Part shown: piece by piece, positions 1-7,882 of the stretch
Numbering within the stretch: the stretch's first letter is position 1
Layout: each line of letters starts with the position of its first letter
Source: Reyranella sp.
GTDB taxonomy: Bacteria > Pseudomonadota > Alphaproteobacteria > Reyranellales > Reyranellaceae
NCBI RefSeq assembly: GCF_004296935.1
Contig: NZ_SCVH01000147.1
Coordinates: forward strand, 1-51,647
DNA length: 51,647 bases
Direction: 5' to 3'
The notes under the pieces: model-generated
Told to the model about the DNA's origin: nothing
The model's input: only the letters and a program-made list of their open reading frames with translations
Databases searched by the model: none
Program-made: the position numbers and the translations under genes

Positions 1-591
1 GGGCCCAACTTTTGAAATTTGGCCCAACTCGGCATACAAAAATTCGGCTCTCCAGTCGCCTGGAAGCCAGCAAATCCAACCTTTCCGCGCGCTCGGCGGG
101 CCCACCTGAAACGTGGGAGTGTTGGGCCCGAAGTTGGGCCCGGAGTCCCCCTCCGCCCCCTCCGGGGGCACCTCCCCCGAGACGGGGGAGGAGGAAGAGG
201 TCGCAGTCATTTCCTCCCCCGTCTCGGGGGAGGTGCCCCGTCTTACGGGGCGGAGGGGGTCAAACCCCTGTGCCGGCCGTCGGTCTCCACATGCCCGTTG
301 CGCTCGCTTGAAGCAGCGTCATTCAGTGCCTCGCCGACGGCCGTCGGAAAAGCGGGCTTGTTCTTATGTCTGTCCACGGGTCAGGACCCGCGGCGGCGAC
401 CTTGTGCTTCGAGCACGAACCCGCGGGCGGCCGCGGGCAGGTCTTTGCCGGAATGAAAAAGGCCGGCGCAAGAAGCACCAGCCTATCTAAAATTTGTAGC
501 AGAACCTGCTGAACTTGTCGAACTTTCGTGGCACCTCACCATGCCAGCAGTGCTAGCGCATGACGACCGGCGAGGCGCGATGGACGGCGCC
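1..591. other. Gene-poor, GC-rich segment with palindromic repeats
   Basis: No frame here gives a protein that looks real: the open frames are low-complexity Pro/Arg/Gly stretches created by high GC. The segment holds the large inverted repeat at 147-259. The 9-mer gggcccaac at 1-9 recurs as its complement at 121-129 and 133-141. The rest (about 260-590) contains short GC-rich hairpins but no tRNA cloverleaf or recognisable gene. It could be the decayed edge of a transferred or deleted segment next to the orphan antitoxin, but nothing proves that. Confidence 0.5.
147..259. repeat. Long inverted repeat, copy A
   Basis: Arms 165-192 and 212-239 are perfect reverse complements (28 nt) around a 19-nt centre. 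Outer 9-nt arms (147-155 ccccctccg and 251-259 cggaggggg) also pair. Between inner and outer arms sit two small stem tips of different sequence, at 156-168 and 236-250. The order of blocks (tcctcccc, tip, ggggaggtg, tip, cggagggg) is the same as in the copy at 1976-2113. It is likely a mobile or REP-like intergenic element, and the RNA would fold strongly. Confidence 0.8.
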
Positions 592-804
592 TTAGAGGTC
601 CCGTCGCTCGATACTGGGCGGTGCCGGTAAGGATCGCAGTCTCTTGATCATCGCCGGAATGGATGTGGCAGCCGGGTAGATCGTCATCACGTCGCCGGAG
701 CGGACGATCACGAGTTCCACGTCTTTACCAAAAGCGATGGCCTTCGGCAGGCGTATCGTCTCGCTGTTACCGCTCCTGAAGGTGCGCGTTCGGAAGACTG
801 GCAT
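592..804 (-). CDS. VapB/MazE-type antitoxin-like protein, orphan
   Basis: A 70-residue protein starting MPVFRTRTFRSGNSETIRLP, which fits the swapped-hairpin AbrB/MazE/SpoVT DNA-binding fold of VapB-type antitoxins. In that family the N-terminal half binds the operator and the C-terminal tail wraps the toxin. A weak ribosome site (GAGGG) lies four bases before the ATG. The expected partner, a PIN-domain VapC toxin directly downstream (below 592), is missing: no frame there encodes one. The tail ends early at RRDL, so the protein may be truncated. It is best read as an orphan or remnant antitoxin. It could still act as a stand-alone DNA-binding protein. Confidence 0.7.
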   Translation of the reverse strand: MPVFRTRTFRSGNSETIRLPKAIAFGKDVELVIVRSGDVMTIYPAATSIPAMIKRLRSLPAPPSIERRDL

Positions 805-986
805 GTTGCCCTCGGAGCAAATACGCCCCTGTAGTCAAAGTTCCCGATCCAGGCCGCTGCGTGCCGACTTTCCCCGACACCTGGATCAGGTCTGTTCGAC
901 CACTGATATCGTCATTAGCAACGTTCTGAGCATGCTCTCCCGAGTCGCAGTGGAGGACGCCGAATTTCATGTGCCTAATCGCGCCT

Positions 987-1949
987 CTACCCCATCCGCT
1001 TCAACACCGCCTCCGGCAGCGGCCCCTTGTTCACCGCGGCAATCGCCTCATCGAGATGTTGCAGCGTCGAATAGCCGATCAGCATCGTCGAGACGGCGGG
1101 ATGGGAGATCACGAAGCGCTCGCCCAACTCGGTGAGGCTCGCGGCCACGCCTTCGCGCACCAGCGGCTCGAGCTGTTTTGCGCGCGCCACGTCGCCCGCG
1201 AAGTCCGGCGCTGAGCCGATCGGCGGGACGTCCTGCATGGCCAGCGGATGGCGGTCGGTGGTGCCGGAAAGCGCGCCGCCGGCCAGGGCGCGGATGATGA
1301 TGGTGCCCATGTCGGCTGCCTTCGCCCTGTCGAGCAGGCGGCCATAGTCGAGGCCGGGCATGCCCTTGGGCGGCGGCCCGCCGGCGCTGGGGTTGAGCGC
1401 GTTGTAGACGACCTGGACGGTGTCGAAGAGCTTCGAGTCGACGGCGCGCAGGAGCATCGCGGGCTCGCCGACGCCGCTGAAGCCGATGAAGCGCGTCTTG
1501 CCGGCCTTCCTGAGTTTCTCCAGCGCCGGCACGACTTCGTTCAGCGCGATTTCGATGGCGAGCTTGTCGCCGGCATCGATGGCGGCCAGCGGATTGTGCA
1601 ACTGCAGGAGATCGACATGGTCGCGGCCCATGCGCTTCAGGCTGTCTTCGAGCGATTGTGCAACGAAGCTCGCGACGTCGGCGCGGTGCTGGGCGGCCAG
1701 CCGGACTTTCGTGCCGACGATCACCTTGGCCTTCAGGCTGTTGAGCGCGCGGCCGAGGTTGCGCTCGGACTCGCCGTTGCCGTAGATCGAGGCGGTGTCG
1801 AAGTAGTTGATGCCGGCTTCGACGGCGCGCGCCGCGGCGCGCTCCTGGTCGGCCGCGGTGCCCTTGGTGAAGAGCCCACCGACCGCGCCGGCGCCGTAGC
1901 CGAGGACCGATACTTCCAGGCCGGTGCGGCCCAGTCTACGCATCTGCAT
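987..1949 (-). CDS. Aldo/keto reductase
   Basis: A 320-residue NADP(H)-dependent oxidoreductase of the aldo/keto reductase superfamily, a cytosolic TIM barrel that reduces aldehydes and ketones. The N-terminus (MRRLGRTGLEVSVLGYGAGA) is the usual beta-hairpin and first strand. The catalytic tetrad is visible as Asp51, Tyr56, Lys81 and His118 (in LLQLHNP). The length is normal. The start is supported by AAGGA six bases before the ATG. It resembles the L-fucose/galactose dehydrogenase or YajO-like branch, but the substrate cannot be read from sequence. It stands alone, separated from the upstream YdhR-like gene by a long inverted repeat that probably ends transcription. Confidence 0.93.
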   Translation of the reverse strand: MQMRRLGRTGLEVSVLGYGAGAVGGLFTKGTAADQERAAARAVEAGINYFDTASIYGNGESERNLGRALNSLKAKVIVGTKVRLAAQHRADVASFVAQSLEDSLKRMGRDHVDLLQLHNPLAAIDAGDKLAIEIALNEVVPALEKLRKAGKTRFIGFSGVGEPAMLLRAVDSKLFDTVQVVYNALNPSAGGPPPKGMPGLDYGRLLDRAKAADMGTIIIRALAGGALSGTTDRHPLAMQDVPPIGSAPDFAGDVARAKQLEPLVREGVAASLTELGERFVISHPAVSTMLIGYSTLQHLDEAIAAVNKGPLPEAVLKRMG

Positions 1950-1975
1950 CTCAGTTCCTTCCAGCTTGCTTTCAT

Positions 1976-2113
1976 CTCCTCCCCAGCTTCGCTGGGGAGG
2001 TGTCAGCGTCTTACGCTGACGGAGGGGTCGGAAGCCTCAGTCGCGACTCACGACCCCTCCGTCGACGTAAGACGTCGACACCTCCCCTGCGCGGACTCCG
2101 CGCAGGGGAGGAG
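1976..2113. repeat. Long inverted repeat, copy B
   Basis: A 138-nt mirror structure: ctcctcccc at 1976-1984 pairs with ggggaggag at 2105-2113, and the inner blocks ggggaggtgtc/gacacctcccc and gacggaggggtcg/cgacccctccgtc also pair. Four short self-complementary tips (agcttcgct; agcgtcttacgct; gacgtaagacgtc; and a 17-nt GC tip) sit between them and differ from each other and from copy A. It lies just past the YdhR-like stop codon, so it probably also acts as a terminator or RNA stabiliser. Confidence 0.85.
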
Positions 2114-2116
2114 AAG

Positions 2117-2428
2117 CTAATCTTCTACCCGGACCTGGTCCGCTTCATTGTCCACGACGACGTGGTTGTCATAGTAGGTCACGGTCGGCCTGGCGCCGAA
2201 CGCCGCTTCCATGCGCTTCTCCCAGTCGGGCGTGTACCAGGCGCGGGCCGCGGCTTCCGAGCTCCAGAGATAGACTCCGCCGCCGCCGGCGTCGCCGTTG
2301 AGGTAATACTTGCGCACCAGCCCCTTGGCGCCGAGCGCGGTGTAGGTCGGCGCCGATTTCGCGGCGGCCTCCACGGCGGCGTCGCGCGGCCGCCTGGCCA
2401 TGGGGATTTGAACGATGGCGATGAACAT
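2117..2428 (-). CDS. YdhR-like small monooxygenase-family protein
   Basis: A 103-residue protein with the pattern of the YdhR family (alpha/beta ferredoxin-like barrel, dimeric). It starts MFIAIVQIPM, has a central helix, a GLVRKYYLN strand, the GGVYLWSSEAAARAWYTPDW segment and a C-terminal YYDNHVVVDNE strand. YdhR proteins are called putative monooxygenases, but their reaction is not established. The ATG at 2426-2428 starts the conserved strand. No Shine-Dalgarno sequence precedes it. Instead TAGTCT lies seven bases upstream with TTGCTC 17 bases before that, so the transcript may be leaderless. The gene is divergent from the HAD hydrolase gene. Confidence 0.75.
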   Translation of the reverse strand: MFIAIVQIPMARRPRDAAVEAAAKSAPTYTALGAKGLVRKYYLNGDAGGGGVYLWSSEAAARAWYTPDWEKRMEAAFGARPTVTYYDNHVVVDNEADQVRVED

Positions 2429-2435
2429 GCTTGTT

Positions 2436-2464
2436 AGACTACGGTCTTCGATCCTTTGGAGCAA
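2436..2464 (-). promoter_or_regulatory. Possible promoter of the YdhR-like gene
   Basis: Read on the minus strand: TTGCTC (2459-2464), 17-nt spacer, TAGTCT (2436-2441), then 7 nt to the ATG. The hexamers are weak matches (3/6 each), and the support comes from spacing and from the same layout at other SD-less genes in the window. The TSS would fall at or next to the ATG. Confidence 0.3.
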
Positions 2465-2467
2465 TTC

Positions 2468-3154
2468 ATGAGCGGAGCTTTTGCCGGCACCGAGATGTGC
2501 GTGTTCGACGCCTACGGCACGCTGTTCGACTTCAATTCCGCGGTCGCCCGCCACCGCACCGCGATCGGGCCCAAGGCCGACGCGCTGGCCGACCTGTGGC
2601 GCGCCAAGCAGATCCAGTACACATGGCTGCGCAACGGCATGGGCGCCTACGCCCCGTTCTGGCAGGTGACGGGCGAGGCGCTCGATCATTGCCTGGCCGC
2701 GCAGGGCATCACCGATGCCGGCGCGCGCGACAAATTGATGGGCGCCTATCTCGCCCTCGATCCCTTCCCCGAGGTGCCGGCGATGCTCGATCGGCTGCAG
2801 CGCGCCGGCCTGCGGCTCGCCATCCTGTCCAACGGCAATCCCGGGATGCTGGATCCCATGGTGGCGGCGTCGGGATTGGCGGACCGCTTCGAGGCGGTGC
2901 TGAGCGTCGATCCGGTCGGCGTCTTCAAGCCCGACGCCAGGGTCTACCGTCTGGTCGAACAGCGCTGCGGCGTGAAACCGGACAAGGTCTGCTTTCTGTC
3001 GTCGAACTGCTGGGACGCCCATGGCGCGGCGCATTTCGGCTTCCGCACCGTCTGGATCAACCGCGCCGGCGCGCCGGACGACGGTCTGCCCGGCGCGCTC
3101 GCGGGCGAGCTCCGCGATCTCTCTCAACTTCCATCGCTTCTTGGTGTTGCGTAA
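2468..3154 (+). CDS. HAD hydrolase, 2-haloacid dehalogenase type II
   Basis: A 228-residue cytosolic hydrolase of the haloacid dehalogenase superfamily. Motif I is FDAYGTLFD with nucleophile Asp14. Motif II is ILSNGN, motif III the Lys in VFKPDARVY, and motif IV the FLSSNCWDAHGAAHFG segment followed by WINRAG. That last block is characteristic of L-2-haloacid dehalogenases, which turn 2-halo acids into 2-hydroxy acids. Phosphatase activity is the alternative. GGAG at 2458-2461 lies six bases before the ATG at 2468. An in-frame TTG at 2456 overlaps that ribosome site and is rejected as the start. The stop overlaps the next gene's ATG by one base (TAATG), so the two are translationally coupled. 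Confidence 0.88.
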   Translation: MSGAFAGTEMCVFDAYGTLFDFNSAVARHRTAIGPKADALADLWRAKQIQYTWLRNGMGAYAPFWQVTGEALDHCLAAQGITDAGARDKLMGAYLALDPFPEVPAMLDRLQRAGLRLAILSNGNPGMLDPMVAASGLADRFEAVLSVDPVGVFKPDARVYRLVEQRCGVKPDKVCFLSSNCWDAHGAAHFGFRTVWINRAGAPDDGLPGALAGELRDLSQLPSLLGVA

Positions 3155-4140
3155 TGACTTCGCTTCCGACTTTTGCCGATGTCCAGGCGGCGGCTCGCCG
3201 ACTGGAAGGGATCACGCTCCGCACCCCGCTGCTCGAGAACGCGCGGGTCAATGCGATGCTCGGCGGACGACTGTTCCTGAAAGCCGAGTGCCTGCAGCGC
3301 ACCGGCTCGTTCAAGCTGCGCGGCGCCTACAATTTCCTGGCGTCGATGAGCGAGGCCGACCGCAGGAAGGGCGTCGTCGGCTGGTCGTCGGGCAATCATG
3401 CGCAAGGCCTGGCCGAGGCCGCCCGCCTGCTGGGCACCAAGGCCACCATCGTCATGCCGGCCGATGCGCCGGCACTGAAAGTCGCCAACACGCGCGCATC
3501 GGGCGCCGAGATCGTGCTCTACGATCGCGTGAAAGACAGCCGCGAGGAGATCGGCCTCGGCATCGCCCGGAAGACCGGCGCCACGGTCGTGCCGCCCTAC
3601 GATCATGCCTGGATCCTGACCGGCCAGGGCACGGCGGGCCTCGAGATCGTCGAGCAGGCCAAGGCGCTCGGCGTCACGCTCGATGCGGTGGCCGCGCCGT
3701 GCTCCGGCGGCGGCCTGTCGACCGGCATTGCGCTCGCCGTAAAAGGCCTCAGCCCGACGACGACCGTTCATGCGGGCGAGCCGGCGGGCTTCGACGACCT
3801 CGCGCGCTCGCTCAGGAGCGGCAAAAAGGAGACGAACGACAAGCTCACCGGCTCGATCTGCGACGCCCTGCTGGCGCCGACGCCGGGCGACATCACTTTC
3901 GCACTGGCCAAGACGCTGCTGGGGCCAGGACTCGTCGTCACCGACGAGGAGGTGCTCGATGCCATGGAAACGGCCTTCCGCGAGTTCAAACTGGTGGTCG
4001 AACCGGGCGGCGCCGTGGCCCTGGCAGCGGCGCTCACGGGCAAGCTGCCGGTGAAGGGCCGCACCGTCGCCGTGGTCTGCTCGGGCGGCAACGTCGACCA
4101 CGCGACCTTCGCCCGCGCGCTGGCGCGCCACACCGCATGA
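3154..4140 (+). CDS. Threonine/serine dehydratase (PLP-dependent)
   Basis: A 328-residue fold-type II PLP enzyme. The PLP lysine is Lys54 in GSFKLRGAYN, the SSGNHAQG substrate loop lies at about 78-85, and the phosphate-binding glycine loop SGGGLS is at 184-189. The length covers only the catalytic domain, with no C-terminal ACT domain. It therefore resembles catabolic threonine dehydratase (TdcB), serine racemase or hydroxyaspartate dehydratase rather than isoleucine-inhibited IlvA. The reaction is deamination of L-threonine or L-serine (or a 3-hydroxy amino acid) to the 2-oxo acid and ammonia. It is coupled to the HAD gene before it and overlaps the cyclase after it by four bases (ATGA). 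Confidence 0.9.
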   Translation: MTSLPTFADVQAAARRLEGITLRTPLLENARVNAMLGGRLFLKAECLQRTGSFKLRGAYNFLASMSEADRRKGVVGWSSGNHAQGLAEAARLLGTKATIVMPADAPALKVANTRASGAEIVLYDRVKDSREEIGLGIARKTGATVVPPYDHAWILTGQGTAGLEIVEQAKALGVTLDAVAAPCSGGGLSTGIALAVKGLSPTTTVHAGEPAGFDDLARSLRSGKKETNDKLTGSICDALLAPTPGDITFALAKTLLGPGLVVTDEEVLDAMETAFREFKLVVEPGGAVALAAALTGKLPVKGRTVAVVCSGGNVDHATFARALARHTA

Positions 4141-5165
4141 AATTCACGCGGCGCGACCGCCGCGACCTGCGGCTCTTCCTCTGGCTCAGCCTGGGCGCTT
4201 CTGTGATCAGCGCCTGCTTCGGCTACGCGGTGTCGACCGCCGGCAATACGCCACGGCCGCCACTGAGCGGCGCGTTCCACGGCGTCCTCACGTCGCTGAT
4301 GATCGCCACGCCGATCATCCTCTTCGAGCTCAGAAGCCGGCGCCCCGGGTTCCTGCGGCGGCTGCGCCGATTGCCGTTGGTCGCCTATTTCAGCCTGAAG
4401 GTGCTGTTCTACTCCGTTGTCATCATCGGCAGCCTGCTGGTGATGCGGCCGTCGATCGACGTCGTCTTTCGCAGTTCGCTGGTCTTCTCGATCGCCATGG
4501 CGGTCTTCGTCAACCTGGTCATCGAGATGGGTGGCTTGCTGGGCTACGGTACCCTGAAGGGCCTGCTGACCGGCCGCTACGTGCAGCCCAAGCGCGAGCA
4601 GAGAGTGTTCCTGCTGATCGACATGAAGGATTCGACCGGCCTGGCCGAGCGGCTGGGGCCGATCCGCTTCCACGAGCTGCTGAACGAATTCTTCCGCGAC
4701 GTGTCCGACGCGGCGTTCGAAACCCGGGCGGAGATCCACAAGTATGTGGGCGACGAGGCGATCCTGACCTGGATTGCCGCGAAGGCGCTGGCCGATGGCG
4801 ACTGCCTCACCTGCCCCTTCATCGCCCGCGATGTCATCGCCGCCAACGGCGAACGCTACCGACGGCGCTTCGGCGTCGTGCCTGCGTTCCGGGCCTCGCT
4901 TCATTGCGGCGAGATCGTCGCCGGCGAAATCGGCGATGTGCGGCGCGAGATCGCCTATGTCGGCGACACGCTGAACGTGGCGGCGCGCCTGCTCGACGCG
5001 GCCAAGGCGCGGAGCCGAGATATTCTCGTCTCCGCCGATCTGCTGAAGTTGATGGCGTTGCCGTCCGACCTTCGCGCCGAGCCGCTGCCCACGCTCACCG
5101 TCCGCGGACGCAACGCGCCGCTCGAGATCTTTTCGCTGGAGCGCGCCTCTTCTCCTCCCCCGTGA
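4137..5165 (+). CDS. Membrane-bound class III adenylate/guanylate cyclase
   Basis: A 342-residue protein with about four hydrophobic segments (roughly 12-33, 46-64, 83-103, 113-135) followed by a class III cyclase domain (about 155-320). The metal-binding Asp residues are Asp162 (LLIDMKDST) and Asp206 (KYVGDEAIL). The transition-state Asn and Arg are in VGDTLNVAARL (Asn280, Arg284). Such proteins make cAMP (or cGMP) at the inner membrane. The cyclase core looks intact. The gene overlaps the dehydratase by ATGA, an odd partner for a signalling enzyme. The last residues (SSPPP) are encoded by one arm of an inverted repeat (5149-5161), so that element has become part of the coding sequence. Confidence 0.9.
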   Translation: MKFTRRDRRDLRLFLWLSLGASVISACFGYAVSTAGNTPRPPLSGAFHGVLTSLMIATPIILFELRSRRPGFLRRLRRLPLVAYFSLKVLFYSVVIIGSLLVMRPSIDVVFRSSLVFSIAMAVFVNLVIEMGGLLGYGTLKGLLTGRYVQPKREQRVFLLIDMKDSTGLAERLGPIRFHELLNEFFRDVSDAAFETRAEIHKYVGDEAILTWIAAKALADGDCLTCPFIARDVIAANGERYRRRFGVVPAFRASLHCGEIVAGEIGDVRREIAYVGDTLNVAARLLDAAKARSRDILVSADLLKLMALPSDLRAEPLPTLTVRGRNAPLEIFSLERASSPPP

Positions 5166-5308
5166 AGCGTAGGGCTGTCCGGGGAAAACGACGCACCATG
5201 TTGGTTGCGGAAAAACTGTCATCTCGGGCGGGGTAACCCCCGCCCTGGAACGAAGCGAGGGATCCTTAAATCATATGCGATAGCCCCACCCTAGCGGGGG
5301 AGGAGAAG
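5149..5308. repeat. Inverted repeat, copy C
   Basis: Perfect 13-nt arms at 5149-5161 and 5296-5308 share the terminal motif (cttctcctcccc) with copy B. The interior differs: it holds the hairpin at 5226-5245 and a segment ggaacgaagcgagggatcc at about 5247-5265. The left arm lies inside the cyclase reading frame and the right arm just beyond the GMC dehydrogenase stop codon. The element therefore fills the whole gap between two convergent genes. Confidence 0.6.
5226..5245. terminator. Hairpin between convergent genes
   Basis: gggcgggg (5226-5233) and ccccgccc (5238-5245) form an eight-base GC stem with a four-base loop. There is no clear T-run on either side, so it is at best a weak bidirectional terminator for the cyclase and GMC genes. 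Position, not motif quality, is the main support. Confidence 0.4.
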
Positions 5309-5316
5309 GTGGCGAT

Positions 5317-6915
5317 CTATCGCGCGTCGGCCAGGATCAGGTCGGCGGCCTTCTCGCCGATCATCATGCAAGCGGCATTGGTGTTGCCCGACACCAGGGT
5401 CGGCATGATCGAGGCATCGGCGACGCGGAGGCCTTCGATGCCCTGCACGCGCAGCCGCGCATCGACCACGGCGGCGGGATCGCTGCCCATGCGGCAGGTG
5501 CCGACGGGATGGTAGGCCGACTGGCCTTCCTTGCGGGCATGGTCGAGGAAATCCTGGTCGCTCCACGCCTCGACACCCGGCACGAGCTCTTCCGTGATGA
5601 TCCGCGACAGTGCGGTCGTCCGGGCGAGGAGGCGCACGAACTTGACCGCCGCGACGGTCGCGCGGCGGTCGAGGTCCGACGACAGGTAGTTGGCGACGAT
5701 CGCCGGTGGCGCCGCGGGGTCCGGCGACGAGATCCGCACGTGGCCCCGGCTTTCCGGCCGCGACTGGTTGGCGAGGATCGTGAAGCCCGAGAACTTGTGC
5801 GGGCCCAGGTCGATCCGGTCGGTCGACCAGGGGAAGAAATGCAGCTGGGTGTCGGGCTCGTCCGACTGCGGCATCAGGCGCACGAACGCCCCGGCGAAGG
5901 CCGGATTGGCGGTCAGCGGCCCGGTGCGCAGCAGTGCGTACTCGACCACGGCGCTCAGCCGGCGATGAAGCATATTGATGTCGTCGTTCACCGTGAGACG
6001 CCACCACGTCTTGTAGGTCGACCGCACGCCCCAATGATCCTGCAGGTTCTCGCCGACCCCGGCCAGGTCGCGGACGACCGGGATGCCGAGACCGCCCAGC
6101 AGCGGCGCCGGCCCGATCCCCGAAAGCTGCAGCAGTTGCGGCGAACCGACGGCGCCGGCGGAGAGCACGACCTCGCAGCGTGCCCGTGCCGTCACTGTCC
6201 GGCCGTCCTTGCGATAGGTCACGCCGGTGGCGCGCCCATCCGTGATCTCGATGCGCTCGACCAGCGCGCCCGTGACGACGTGGCAATTGGACCGGAGGCG
6301 CGCCGGCGCGAGATAGGCGCGGCCGGTCGAATTGCGGCGGCCGTCGCTGATGGTCGCGTGATAGAGGCCCGAACCTTCCTGACCGCGGTCGTTGAAGTCG
6401 GAAAGCGACGGCAGGCCGACTTCGGCGCAGGCGTCCAGGAAGGCCTCGCCGATCTCGTTGGTATACTCGTCCTGGGTGATCTTCACCGGACCGGCGCCGC
6501 CGTGAAGCTCCGACTCGCCGCCGGGATAGGCCTCGAGGCGCTTGAAATACGGCAGGCAGTCGTCGAACGACCAGCCCGGGTTGCCCATCTGGCGCCAGCG
6601 ATCGTAGTCCGAGGGCAGGCCGCGGACGTAGACCATGCCGTTGATGGCGCTCGATCCGCCGATGACCTTGCCGCGCGGCCAGTAGATGCGGCGACCACCG
6701 AGCTCGGCTTCCGGCTCGGTGGCGAACTTCCAGTTCACGTCGGGGTCGAGAAAGGTCTTGGCGAAACCCAGCGGGATGGAGAGCCAGCGGTTGCTGTCGT
6801 CGTCCGGTCCGGCCTCGAGCAGCAGGACGCTATAACGCCCGGACGCCGTCAGGCGATCGACGATCGGCGCGCCGGCGGACCCGGATCCGACGACGACAAA
6901 ATCAAACTCATCCAT
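5317..6915 (-). CDS. GMC family FAD-dependent alcohol/choline dehydrogenase
   Basis: A 532-residue glucose-methanol-choline oxidoreductase. The N-terminal Rossmann motif is VVVGSGSAGAPIVDRL with the acidic LLLEAG strand end. The GMC signature lies around WPRGKVIGGSSAINGMVYVRG, and the second signature is GAVGSPQLLQLSGIGP. The active-site His469 (AYHPVGTCRMG) and the GNTN segment (510-513) are present. The family oxidises alcohols (choline, aromatic, polyethylene glycol) to aldehydes. The ATG begins one base after the livM stop (TAAGATG), making it the last gene of the ABC operon. The likely role is oxidation of the imported compound or its product. The substrate is unknown. Confidence 0.93.
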   Translation of the reverse strand: MDEFDFVVVGSGSAGAPIVDRLTASGRYSVLLLEAGPDDDSNRWLSIPLGFAKTFLDPDVNWKFATEPEAELGGRRIYWPRGKVIGGSSAINGMVYVRGLPSDYDRWRQMGNPGWSFDDCLPYFKRLEAYPGGESELHGGAGPVKITQDEYTNEIGEAFLDACAEVGLPSLSDFNDRGQEGSGLYHATISDGRRNSTGRAYLAPARLRSNCHVVTGALVERIEITDGRATGVTYRKDGRTVTARARCEVVLSAGAVGSPQLLQLSGIGPAPLLGGLGIPVVRDLAGVGENLQDHWGVRSTYKTWWRLTVNDDINMLHRRLSAVVEYALLRTGPLTANPAFAGAFVRLMPQSDEPDTQLHFFPWSTDRIDLGPHKFSGFTILANQSRPESRGHVRISSPDPAAPPAIVANYLSSDLDRRATVAAVKFVRLLARTTALSRIITEELVPGVEAWSDQDFLDHARKEGQSAYHPVGTCRMGSDPAAVVDARLRVQGIEGLRVADASIMPTLVSGNTNAACMMIGEKAADLILADAR

Positions 6916-6916
6916 C

Positions 6917-7882
6917 TTATCGCTTGCTTGACGACTTCATGCGCTCCAGCAAGCTACCAAGAATGCCCTTGGGAAGGAAGATGATGAAAACGACCAGCAG
7001 GACGCCGTAGACGAGGTTGTCCCAGCCCACGGCCTTGGTGCCGAAGCCGATCCGCAGCCCCTCCGCCAGCAGGATGGTGATGATGGCGCCCACCGTCGGA
7101 CCGAGGGCCACATAGATGCCGCCGACCACGGCGGCGAACACCATCTGCAGCGACACCGAAATGCCGCTCACCGTGTCGGGCGAGATGAACATCTGATACT
7201 GGCAGTAGAGCGCGCCGGCCAGCGCCGTCATCACCGCGCTCAACACGGTGATCTTGAGCTTCTCGGCGGTGACGTTGATGCCGGCCGCGGCGGCCGCGTC
7301 CTCGTCCTCGGAGATCGCCTCCATGGCGTAGCGGATCATGCTGCGGTCGATCCAGTACCAGATCGCGATCCCGGCCGCCCAGACCGCGAGCGCGATCAGG
7401 TACCAGGTCTCCTTCTCGACGAACTGCAGGGCGGCGATCGCATTGCCCTTGGTCCGCTCGGGCGTGTAGCCGAGCGAGCCGCCGGTCCAGTCGCGGGTCG
7501 CCGTGATGACCTGCAGCACGATGCCCGACAGCGCGAGCGTCACCAGCGCGAAGTAGTGGCCGGTGATGCGGAAGCGAAAGCACGGATAGGCGACGATCAG
7601 CGCCAGCGCGCCGGCGCAGACCAGGGCGATCGGGATGCCGAACCACGGCGACAGGCCGAGATGGTTCCACAGGAGCGCCGTGACGTAGGCGCCGACGCCC
7701 ATGAAACCGCCATGGCCCAGCGACACCAGCCCGAAGCGGCCCATCACCGACCACGAGGTGTAGGCGAAGGACCAGATCAGGATCAGCACCATCACATGCA
7801 GGTGATAGGGCTGGTTGTAGACGACCGGCACCGAGATCAGCGCCGCCGCGACGAGCCAGTAGACAAGGTGGCGCGGGTTCAC
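6917..7882 (-). CDS. livM: Branched-chain-type ABC transporter permease LivM
   Basis: A 321-residue inner-membrane permease of the LivM type with about nine to ten hydrophobic segments. The family landmark GHGGFMGVGAY lies near residue 55, and the cytoplasmic coupling segment MEAISEDEDAAAAAGINV pairs with an ATPase. The start is GTG at 7880-7882 (peptide VNPRHLVYWL), overlapping the livH stop as GTGA. The open frame extends further upstream but only through livH shadow sequence. It works with LivH, LivF, LivG and the periplasmic binding protein encoded upstream. Confidence 0.92.
   Translation of the reverse strand: MNPRHLVYWLVAAALISVPVVYNQPYHLHVMVLILIWSFAYTSWSVMGRFGLVSLGHGGFMGVGAYVTALLWNHLGLSPWFGIPIALVCAGALALIVAYPCFRFRITGHYFALVTLALSGIVLQVITATRDWTGGSLGYTPERTKGNAIAALQFVEKETWYLIALAVWAAGIAIWYWIDRSMIRYAMEAISEDEDAAAAAGINVTAEKLKITVLSAVMTALAGALYCQYQMFISPDTVSGISVSLQMVFAAVVGGIYVALGPTVGAIITILLAEGLRIGFGTKAVGWDNLVYGVLLVVFIIFLPKGILGSLLERMKSSSKR

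Noticed and set aside
12-490. Three overlapping plus-strand frames in the gene-poor segment
   Set aside because: The products are Pro/Arg/Gly runs produced by the inverted repeat at 147-259, with no plausible start.
767-970. A 67-codon frame on the minus strand
   Set aside because: It overlaps the antitoxin gene start, has no ribosome site and shows no family pattern.
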